A stretch of DNA of 64,000 nt from Streptomyces formicae (GTDB lineage: Bacteria > Actinomycetota > Actinomycetes > Streptomycetales > Streptomycetaceae): the NCBI RefSeq assembly GCF_002556545.1, contig NZ_CP022685.1:8844001-8908000 (forward strand), given 5' to 3'. Positions within the stretch are counted from its first letter, which is position 1. The number at the start of each line of letters is the position of its first letter. Below the pieces are notes generated by a model. It made no database searches and was not told where the DNA came from. It was given only the letters and a program-made list of their open reading frames with translations. Below are positions 27,412-35,300 of the stretch, in pieces. A program made the translations under genes and the position numbers.

Positions 27412-28143
27412 ATGAGGCACAGCAAGATCGGTTCGGTGATGACCAGCGACGTGGTCAGCGCCCGGTACGGCACCCCCTTCAAGGAGGTGGCCAGGCTCCT
27501 GGACACGCACCGCATCAGCGGGCTGCCGGTGATCGACGCCGACGACAAGGTGATCGGGGTGGTCTCGGAGACGGACCTGCTGGTACGCGAGGCCGAGGCC
27601 CCCGACCCCGAGCAGCCGCCCCGTCGCTTCCGGCTCCGGAGGAAGCACCCCGTCGCGCGCAAGGACCGCTCCAAGGCCACGGCACGCACGGCAGGACAGC
27701 TGATGTCCCGGCCCCCGGTCTGTGTCCACTCGGGCAAGAGCATCGCCGAGGGAGCCCGCCGGATGGCCCAGCACCGGGTGGAGCGGCTGCCCGTCATCGA
27801 CGACGAGGACCGACTGGTGGGCATCGTGACCCGGCGCGATCTGCTCCAGGTCTTCCTGCGCCCGGACGACGGCATCCGTCACGAGGTGATCGAACAGGTC
27901 CTGGTCCAGGCCCTGTGGCTGGCACCGCGGGCCATCGACGTCCACGTACGGGACGGTGTGGTGACGCTGGACGGGCAGGTGGAGCGCCGCAGCGAGGTGC
28001 CCATCGCGCTGCACATGACGCGGGAGATCGACGGGGTCGTCGCGGTGGTCGACAAGCTGACTTACCGCGTGGACGACTCCCACCTCCAACCGAGTGACCA
28101 GGCCCTGCGGGGCGTGGCCGACGAATGGCTGCGCAAACTCTGA
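27412..28143 (+). CDS. CBS-pair and BON domain protein
   Basis: 243 residues: CBS1 (IGSVMTSDVVSARYGTPFKE), a basic linker (QPPRRFRLRRKHPVARKDRS), CBS2 (LMSRPPVCVHSGKSIAEGAR; RLPVIDDEDRLVGIVTRRDL) and a C-terminal BON domain (IDVHVRDGVVTLDGQVERRS). CBS pairs bind adenosine nucleotides; BON domains bind lipid or protein partners. The RBS is GGGAGGAG. Target of box A by position; a paralogue is at 29058. Confidence 0.93.
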   Translation: MRHSKIGSVMTSDVVSARYGTPFKEVARLLDTHRISGLPVIDADDKVIGVVSETDLLVREAEAPDPEQPPRRFRLRRKHPVARKDRSKATARTAGQLMSRPPVCVHSGKSIAEGARRMAQHRVERLPVIDDEDRLVGIVTRRDLLQVFLRPDDGIRHEVIEQVLVQALWLAPRAIDVHVRDGVVTLDGQVERRSEVPIALHMTREIDGVVAVVDKLTYRVDDSHLQPSDQALRGVADEWLRKL

Positions 28144-28160
28144 GGAGGGCTCGATCGCCA

Positions 28161-28320
28161 TGACCATCACGGAGGTCCTGCACAAGGAGGGCCTGGCCCC
28201 CGGGGCGCATCGCCCGAATGATCATCAAGTCCGCGAAGGGCGGCGACTACCGCGACTTCGCGCGGATCGCCGACTGGGCGCGGCACATCGGAGTCGCGGT
28301 GGACGGGCGGTCAGCGCTGA
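28161..28320 (+). pseudogene. Unrecognised short ORF, possibly frameshifted
   Basis: Starting at an ATG preceded by GAGGAGG, the frame MTITEVLHKEGLAPG has codon use like its neighbours; near 28200-28212 the coding-like pattern moves to another frame (IARMIIKSAKGGDYRDFARI, then ADWARHIGVAVDG). Joined, they would give a ~50-residue peptide. I do not recognise it. It may be the remnant of a longer gene or a real small protein with a sequence error. Confidence 0.3.
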
Positions 28321-28344
28321 ACTCGGCCCGGCCGGGCCCGAATA

Positions 28345-28358
28345 GGGCCGCTCGGCCC
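28345..28358. promoter_or_regulatory. Candidate OsdR-like box B (GGGCCGCTCGGCCC)
   Basis: Perfect GGGCC / GGCCC arms with a 4-bp spacer, 120 bp upstream of the cNMP-binding gene. Same N-[CT]-T-C spacer pattern as boxes A and C. Confidence 0.7.
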
Positions 28359-28477
28359 CTGCCCCGCGGGCGGCGGTTCTCCGAGCCTGGTGGACGGGGA
28401 ACCACCCCGGCCCGGGAGACCGGGGAGGCCGCGGCCCGCAGGGGCGAGACGGCTCAGAAGGAGAAGGAGACGGAGCG

Positions 28478-28942
28478 ATGAGCAACACCACGACAGTGCT
28501 GAGTGCCCTCCCCACCGAGCACCGGGACCGGCTGATGCGGATCGCGCGCGAGGTGTCCTTCCCGGTCGGCACCCGGATCTTCGAGGAGGGCGGGCGCGCC
28601 GACCGGTTCTGGATCATTCGCACCGGATCGGTCGTCCTGGACATGCACGTGCCCGGCCGCCGCGCTCCGGCGATCGAGACGCTGGGGCACAACGAACTGG
28701 TCGGCTGGTCCTGGCTGTTCCCGCCCTACGTCTGGCAGCTCGGCGCCGTGGCGCAGAGCCCCGTGCGCGCCCACGAGTTCGACGCGATGGCGGTCCGCCT
28801 CATGTGCGAGGACGACCCGGCCCTCGGCGCCGTGGTCGGCCAGTGGGTCGGACGGGTGCTCGCGCACCGCCTGCAGTCGGCCAGGACCCGCCTCCTGGAC
28901 CTGTACGCGCCCTACGGCAGCGGGAGCGGCGCGCGGGGGTGA
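28478..28942 (+). CDS. Stand-alone cyclic nucleotide-binding (Crp/Fnr N-domain) protein
   Basis: 154 residues forming one cNMP-binding beta-roll: FPVGTRIFEEGGRADRFWII, then TGSVVLDMHVPGRRAPAIET and HNELVGWSWLFPPYVWQLGA, followed by the start of the C-helix. The helix-turn-helix of Crp/Fnr regulators is absent, so it does not bind DNA in the usual way. The phosphate-binding cassette is not canonical (GWSW where Crp has the GE...RA pattern), so the ligand may not be cAMP. Strong RBS (AGAAGGAGAAGGAG). It sits within the dormancy block. Confidence 0.88.
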   Translation: MSNTTTVLSALPTEHRDRLMRIAREVSFPVGTRIFEEGGRADRFWIIRTGSVVLDMHVPGRRAPAIETLGHNELVGWSWLFPPYVWQLGAVAQSPVRAHEFDAMAVRLMCEDDPALGAVVGQWVGRVLAHRLQSARTRLLDLYAPYGSGSGARG

Positions 28943-29057
28943 CCGGGGTGCCGGCCCTGCCGCCCGCGTCGGCGCCGGGGCCGGCGCGCTCTCGTCTCCT
29001 TCTCCGCACACGTCCTCGACCTCACCACCGAGCGCACCTGACCCCGAGGAGGGCACC

Positions 29058-29732
29058 GTGCTCCACACCCCGCGCACCGTGAGCGACGTGATGACCCACA
29101 CCGTCATCGCCGTCGGCCGCGAGGCCCCCTTCAAGGAGATCGTCGCGCTGATGGAGCAGTGGAAGATCAGCGCGCTGCCCGTCCTGGCGGGCGAGGGCCG
29201 GGTCATCGGCGTGGTCTCCGAAGCGGACCTGCTGCCCAAGGAGGCGTTCCGCGACAGCGACCCCACCCGCCTCGATCAGCTCAAACGCCTCGCCGACCTC
29301 GCCAAGGCCGGAGGCGTGAGCGCGGGCGAGGTGATGAGCACTCCCGCCGTCACCGTCCACCCGGACACCACGCTCCCGCAGGCCGCCCGCGTCATGGCCC
29401 AGCGGCACGTCAAGCGCCTCCCGGTGACCGACGTCCACGGCCTGCTCCAGGGCGTCGTGAGCCGCGGCGACCTCCTGAAGGTGTTCTTGCGCAGCGACGG
29501 AGAACTGGCAGAGGAAGTGAACCGCACCGTGGTCGCCCTCCTCTTCCCCGCAGGGACCGTCACGGTGCGGGTCGAGGAAGGCGTGGTCACCCTCGGCGGC
29601 ACGATCCGCGACAGGTCCCTCGTGCCGGTCGCGGCCCGACTGACCAGGGCCGTCGAGGGGGTCGTCGACGTCCGCGTCGATCTGGCGGGCAACGGGAGCC
29701 GCCCACACCGGGGCGCGGCGCCCACCTGCTGA
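29058..29732 (+). CDS. CBS-pair and BON domain protein (second copy)
   Basis: 224 residues with the same order as the protein at 27412: CBS1 (VSDVMTHTVIAVGREAPFKE), CBS2 (EVMSTPAVTVHPDTTLPQAA; HVKRLPVTDVHGLLQGVVSR) and BON (VTVRVEEGVVTLGGTIRDRS). The linker is shorter and not basic. GTG start with GAGGAGG upstream. Confidence 0.93.
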   Translation: MLHTPRTVSDVMTHTVIAVGREAPFKEIVALMEQWKISALPVLAGEGRVIGVVSEADLLPKEAFRDSDPTRLDQLKRLADLAKAGGVSAGEVMSTPAVTVHPDTTLPQAARVMAQRHVKRLPVTDVHGLLQGVVSRGDLLKVFLRSDGELAEEVNRTVVALLFPAGTVTVRVEEGVVTLGGTIRDRSLVPVAARLTRAVEGVVDVRVDLAGNGSRPHRGAAPTC

Positions 29733-29759
29733 GAGAGGGCACCGCCGGACGGCGAATCG

Positions 29760-29773
29760 GGGCCACTCGGCCC
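29760..29773. promoter_or_regulatory. Candidate OsdR-like box C (GGGCCACTCGGCCC)
   Basis: Perfect GGGCC-N4-GGCCC dyad 78 bp upstream of the response-regulator start, suggesting autoregulation as with DosR. Confidence 0.7.
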
Positions 29774-29850
29774 TGGTGCACGGCTCGGCGCACCCGACAG
29801 GATCGGCACGGGGCACGGGGCACCGGATGGCGGATATCCAGGGGGCAGCA

Positions 29851-30537
29851 ATGACCGTTCGTACGTTCTCGGTGGATCACCCGATCCGGGTCTTCCTCCT
29901 CGACGACCACGAAGTCGTCCGCAGGGGTGTCCACGACCTGCTCGACTCCGAACCCGACATCGAGGTCGTCGGTGAAGCGGGCACGAGCGAACAGGCGTTG
30001 ACCCGTGGCCCGGCCCTGCGCCCGGACGTGGCCCTCCTGGACATCCGCCTGCCCGACAGCGACGGCATCACGGTCTGTCGCGAGCTGCGCTCGAAGATGC
30101 CGGACCTCGCCTGCCTGATGCTGACCTCCTTCGATGACGACGACGCGCTCCTGGACGCGATCATGGCGGGCGCGGCGGGTTACGTCCTGAAGCAGATCAA
30201 GGGCACCGACCTGGTCGACGCCGTCCGTACCGTCGCCGCGGGTCAGTCCCTGCTCGACCCGGCCACCACCGCCCGCTTGATGAGCGCCCTGCGCGGTCCC
30301 GAGGAGGCCCCCGCGCCCCCGCGGGACGAGCGCCTTGCCGCGCTCACGGAACGCGAACGGGAGATCCTCGCCCGGATCGGCGAGGGGCTCACCAACCGCC
30401 AGATCGGCAAGGAGCTCTACCTCTCGGAGAAGACCGTCAAGAACCACATCTCCCGGCTCCTGGCGAAGCTGGGTGTGGAACGACGCATCCAGGCCGCCGT
30501 GATCGCGGCTCACTTCGAGGCGGACCAGCCACGCTGA
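29851..30537 (+). CDS. osdR: OsdR/DosR-like NarL-family response regulator
   Basis: 228 residues. The receiver has acidic Asp18/Asp19, phospho-acceptor Asp64 (DVALLDIRLPDSDG) and the LTSFDD and GYVLKQIKG segments, which closely follow M. tuberculosis DosR. The LuxR-type HTH reads EGLTNRQIGKELYLSEKTVK then NHISRLLAKLGVERR, almost identical in pattern to the DosR helix. I chose ATG 29851 because conserved sequence begins soon after; ATG 29827 would add 8 residues. It faces the kinase gene 30549-32192 tail to tail. In S. coelicolor, OsdR (SCO0204) with OsdK (SCO0203) controls a DosR-like regulon. Confidence 0.93.
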   Translation: MTVRTFSVDHPIRVFLLDDHEVVRRGVHDLLDSEPDIEVVGEAGTSEQALTRGPALRPDVALLDIRLPDSDGITVCRELRSKMPDLACLMLTSFDDDDALLDAIMAGAAGYVLKQIKGTDLVDAVRTVAAGQSLLDPATTARLMSALRGPEEAPAPPRDERLAALTEREREILARIGEGLTNRQIGKELYLSEKTVKNHISRLLAKLGVERRIQAAVIAAHFEADQPR

Positions 30538-30548
30538 CGTGCCTCCGC

Positions 30549-32192
30549 TTACCTGCCTCGCAGCGGAACGTGCCACTCCAGGTGCGTGCCGCCCTCCGGC
30601 CCGCGCCCCAGCGACAGCATGCCGCCCAGCCTCTCGGCCCTCTCGGCGAGGTTGCGCAGACCACTGCGGCGACCACTCGCGCCGATGCCGACGCCGTTGT
30701 CCGTCACGGTGAGCGTCAGCTCTCCCTTGCCTACGGTGACGGCGATCTCCGCGGCCGACGCCCGGGCATGCCGGGTGATGTTGGAGAGCGCTTCGCTCAG
30801 CACGGCCACGGCGTCGTCGGCGGTGGCGGCGGGCACGTCGGTGTCCAGCAGGCCCTCCATGCGCACCGCGGGGGTGAAACCGAGGGAGGTCACCGCCTCC
30901 TCCACCGTACGGGCGATCCGCACGCGCAGCCCGGCGCCGACCACCGCGGACGCCTCGTGGGCGCGCAGCCCGAAGATGGTCGACCGGATGATCTTGATGG
31001 TGGTGTCGAGGTCGTCCACCGCCCGCAGCAGGCGCTCGGAAGCCTCGGGGTGCTGGACGAACCGCAGGGCGCTCTGGAGCGTCATCCCGGTCGCGAACAG
31101 CCGCTGGATCGCCAGGTCGTGCAGGTCCCGGGCGATCCGGTCCCGGTCCTCGAGCAGACTCATCTGCTCGGCGTCCCGCCGCCGGTCGGCGAGTTCGAGC
31201 GCCAGGGCTGCCTGACCGGCGAAACCGGGCAGCGGCGCGACCTCGGCCTCGCTGAAGACGGGCCGCCCGGCGCGCCGCGCCAGCACGAGAACGCCGCGCA
31301 CCCCGTCGTCCGTCCCCATCGGAACCGCCACCGCGGGCCCCAGACCCTTCCACCTCTCCGGGGCGAAGGTGACCCGTGGATCACCGGCGACGTCCGTGGT
31401 GACCACCAGATCACCGCCGCTCAACGCGACACCGGCCAACGTCCCTCGGCGGGGAATGCGCTGGCCCCGGTGCGCCTCGGCGCCCTCGCCGAGGGCGAGT
31501 ACGCCGAGGAGTTCCTGGCTGTCGGCCACCACCAGGTCCACCACGCCGATGTCGGCCGAGGTGATCTCCCTGGCACGCTCGACCATCATTTCCAGGACGC
31601 GTGCCTCGGGCGTGCCGGAGAGCAGCGCGTTGGTGAACTCCGCACCGACGGTCAGCCACTGCGCGCGCAGCCGCGCCTCCTCGTAGAGCCGTGCGTTCTC
31701 GATGGCCACCCCCGCGGCCACGGCCAGCGTCGAGAGCACCGCCTCGTCCTCGGCGTCGAACTCCGCCCCGCCGCGCTTCTCGGTGAGGTAGAGGTTCCCG
31801 AACACCTCATCGCGCACCCGGATGGGTACGCCGAGGAACGAGTGCATCGGGGGATGGTGCGCCGGGAAACCGGACGACGCCGCATGCTCCGTCAGCTCCT
31901 TGAGCCGCAACGGCTCGGGATGCCGGATCAGTTCACCGAGCAGCCCGTGCCCCGAGGGAAGATCACCGATCTGCGCGCGCACCCGCTCACGGATCCCCAC
32001 GGGCAGGAACTCGTTCAGCTTGCTTCCCGTGCCGATGACGCCGAGCGCTCCGTACTCCGCGTCCACCAGCGCGACGGCGGTCTCCACGATGCGCCGCAGC
32101 ACCTGCGGCAGATCCAGCTCCCGTCCGACCGAAAGCACCGCTTCCAGCAGCCCGTGCAGGCGCTCCGACTCGTCGTGCGCGTCCCCACCCAT
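30549..32192 (-). CDS. osdK: OsdK/DosS-like heme-GAF sensor histidine kinase
   Basis: 547 residues: GAF-A (~20-170), GAF-B (~185-335), HisKA_3 with RDRIARDLHDLAIQRLFATG (His358), and HATPase (NGVGIGASGRRSGLRNLAER). In GAF-A, GFPAHHPPM aligns with GFPPYHPPM of DosS, placing His113 at the heme-ligand position (DosS His149); Tyr135 matches DosS Tyr171. The DosS Glu87 position is Gly51 (AEYGALGV), as in DosT (Gly85). I prefer the ATG at 32192 because GGAGG lies 6 bases upstream; 32222 would add ten residues. It ends 11 bp from the OsdR gene, convergent. Confidence 0.93.
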   Translation of the reverse strand: MGGDAHDESERLHGLLEAVLSVGRELDLPQVLRRIVETAVALVDAEYGALGVIGTGSKLNEFLPVGIRERVRAQIGDLPSGHGLLGELIRHPEPLRLKELTEHAASSGFPAHHPPMHSFLGVPIRVRDEVFGNLYLTEKRGGAEFDAEDEAVLSTLAVAAGVAIENARLYEEARLRAQWLTVGAEFTNALLSGTPEARVLEMMVERAREITSADIGVVDLVVADSQELLGVLALGEGAEAHRGQRIPRRGTLAGVALSGGDLVVTTDVAGDPRVTFAPERWKGLGPAVAVPMGTDDGVRGVLVLARRAGRPVFSEAEVAPLPGFAGQAALALELADRRRDAEQMSLLEDRDRIARDLHDLAIQRLFATGMTLQSALRFVQHPEASERLLRAVDDLDTTIKIIRSTIFGLRAHEASAVVGAGLRVRIARTVEEAVTSLGFTPAVRMEGLLDTDVPAATADDAVAVLSEALSNITRHARASAAEIAVTVGKGELTLTVTDNGVGIGASGRRSGLRNLAERAERLGGMLSLGRGPEGGTHLEWHVPLRGR

Positions 32193-32303
32193 GAGCTGCC
32201 TCCGCCGGGCTCCGTCGGACAAGGCGTTGTAGGTACGCCCTTCACAGTAGCCACGCCCCCGAACTCATGGTGTTCGAGGCGGAGAAGCGGCGCCCGGGTT
32301 CGG

Positions 32304-35300
32304 CTACCTGCGCACGACGGGTGTCAGCCGCTGCGCGAGGATGTCGCAGATGTGCGCGAGCGGGCCGGGCTGTGTCATGGCCCCGTGCGCGGCCGCCACG
32401 GGGTGCGACTCCACGGTCCCGGTGACCCAGGCCCGCCACTGCTCCCCGGCCCCGACGGCCGCGTCGGACGCCGCCGCGTCGAAGGACAGCAGGTCTCCGT
32501 CGAAGACGGCGGGGGTGTACGTCCCGTGCAGGGCCGCGTAGTTGGCGAGGACCGATGTCACCGCGGCGATCTTCTCGTCGGTCAGCAGCTCGATCCCGGG
32601 CGGGTGCGCCTTCTCCGCGCGTGGCGGGTCGCTGACGCCCTTGGCCCCGCCTGCCGCGGCAGGATCGGGGTGTCCGGCCGCCTCCTCCAGCAGGTGATGT
32701 ACGGCGGAGGCGTCGATGTCGGCCGGAAGGTGCCGCTGCGCGGGGATGGGCGTCGAGTCGAGCATGGCCAGCAGGGCCACTTCCTCCCCGTCCTGCTGCA
32801 ACCGGACCGCGACCGCGTGCGCGAGGGCGCCGCCGAGGGACCAGCCGAGCAGGTGGTACGGCCCGTGGCGCTGCACCGAACGCACCTGGGCGACGTAGTC
32901 GTCGATCATCTCCTCGCTGGTGGCTGGCGGTTCGTCCGCTCCGGAAAGCCCGCGGGCCTGGATCGCGTAGACCGGCTGGTCGGGCCCCAGGTGCCGGGGG
33001 AGACCCGCGTAGCACCAGCCGAGGCCACCCGCCGGGTGGAGGCAGAACAGCGGCGGGCGCGTTCCCGACGTACGCAGCGCCAGGACCATCCCGAACGGGT
33101 CGGCCACCGGCACGTGATCCGCCATCAGGTAGCGGCAGAGTTCGGCCACCGTGGGCGCGGCGAAGAACGTGCTGAGGGAGAGGTCCTTGCCCAGTTCGGC
33201 GCGTACGCGGTGGGCGAGCCGGTAGGCCGAGAGGGAGTTGCCGCCGAGAGCGAAGAAGTTGTCGTCCAGGTGCACGGTGCGCACGCCCAGGACGGCGGCG
33301 AACAGGTCGGCGAGCGTGCGTTCGGTGGGGGTGCGCGCCGGGCGTCCGGCCGGTGGGCAGTGGAGGTCGGCGAGCGCGGGAAGGGCCGCCCGGTCGAGCT
33401 TGCCGTGGGAGGTGAACGGCAGGCGGTCCAGGGCGAGGTAGCGCGCGGGCGTCAGGTGGTCCGGGAGCCGTTCCGCGGCCCAGGCCCGCAGGTCGTCCGG
33501 CACCTGGGCCGTACGGGACACGACGAACGCCACCAGCGCGGGAGCGCCCGTGGCGGGGTGCGCGACCGTCACGGCGGCCTGCCCCACGCAGGGGTGAGCG
33601 GTGAGCGCGTTCTCGATCTCGCCGGGCTCGATGCGGTTGCCCCAGAGCGAGAGCTGGTGGTCCGCGCGGCCCAGGAACTCCAGAGTGTCGTCCGGCGTCC
33701 AGCGGACCAGGTCGCCGGTGCGGTACATGCGTCCGCCGGACGCGTCGAACGGGTCGGGCAGGAACCGTTCCTCGGTCAGCTCAGGACGGTCCAGATAGCC
33801 GCGCGCGACCTGCGGCCCCGCCAGGTACAGCTCGCCGGGCGTGCCGGGCGGCAGCATGCGGAGCGTGTCGTCGAGGACGTACGCCCGCACGTGGTGGCCG
33901 GGCCGTCCGAGCACGGGAGCGTCCCCCTCGGCGTCGAGTCGGCAGTAGACGGCGTCGACGGTGCATTCCGTGGGCCCGTAGTAGTTGTACGAGACCGTCT
34001 CAGGACGGGCGCGCAGCGTCCGCCACAGCTCCGCGTCGAGCGGCTCGCCGCCGACCATCAGCAACCGGGGCCGGTCGCGCCCGTCGGCGAGCAGACCGCA
34101 GGCGATGAGCTGGTGCAGGTAGGAGGGCGTGACGTCGAGGAAGTCGATGCCGTGCCCGGCCACGTAGGCGGTCAGGGCGTCGGGATCCTTGCGGAGCCCG
34201 TCGTCGATGACGTGCACCTCCTGGCCCGCGGCGAGGAACAGCATCCCCTCCCACGAGGTGTCGAAGGTGAAAGCGGCCGTCAAGGCCGCGCGCAGCGGTC
34301 GCCCCGCCGCGCGGGCGGCGGGGGCGATCAACTCGCGTTCGTGGTCGAAGTACAGGTGGGTGAGGCTCCGGTGCTCGACGACGACGCCCTTGGGCCTCCC
34401 GCTGGAGCCCGAGGTGTAGCTCACGTAGGCGGGATGGCGGGGGAGCAGCGGGGAGACGCGGTCGCCGTCGGTGAGGTCGTGGTCGCCGCACCCCTCGGCT
34501 CCGGGGCGGCCCGGCTCCGCGGCCCCGTCCGCGCCGATCCGTACCGAAGGACAGTCGAACAGCCCGTCGAGGGCCGCGGTGTCCGTGACGACGCACACCG
34601 GGCGCGTATCGGCGAGGACGTGCCGGAGCCGCTCGGCGGGATGCCCCGGATCCAGCGGCACGCACGCGGCACCCGCCTTGAGTACGGCCAGAACGGCGAG
34701 CGGGTAGGCGGCCGTTCGGGACAGGGCGAGCGCCACGTGCCGTTCTGGTCCCGCGCCGTGCGCGACCAGGAGCCGGGCGAGCCGGTTGGCACGCGAGTTC
34801 AGTTCCCGGTACGTCAGCGAGGTCACGCGGTCCACGACCGCGCGGGCCTCGGGTGTGCGCCGTGCCCGCTCCTGGACGAGCTCGGGCAGCAGGCGCGCGG
34901 GGACCTCGGGCGTGGGCCCGTGCACGGCGGACAACCGCCCGCGGTCGGCGTGCGTGAGGACGTCGAGCGAGCCGACCGGCAGTTCGGGGTCCGCGGCGGC
35001 GAGGGTTTCGAGCAGCGCCAGGAACCGTTCGTGGTGAGCGCGCACCTCGGCGGGCGGGTACGTGTCCGCACCGGCGTTGAAGTCGATCCGCAGCGTCCCG
35101 TCGGCGGAGCGCTCGTAGACGTTCACGGCGAGGCCGTCGCAGGGCCCGTTGGAGAGGTTGTGCAAGGTGGCGGGGCACCGGCCGAAGGCCAGCGGCTCGT
35201 CGTACCCCATGATGTTGATGCCCCAGTCCCCGAGGAACCCGCCGGGTTTGGGAGCCCCCAGGTCCCTCACCAGATGTCCGGCGGGAAACCTCTGGTGGCG

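Larger units (their letters stand above)
28144..28477 (+). other. 334-bp gap with an unrecognised short reading frame and box B
   Basis: The space between the first CBS-BON gene and the cNMP-binding gene holds a possible broken ORF (28161-28320), an OsdR-like box (28345-28358), and a strongly purine-rich RBS for the following gene. Nothing else is recognised. Confidence 0.6.
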
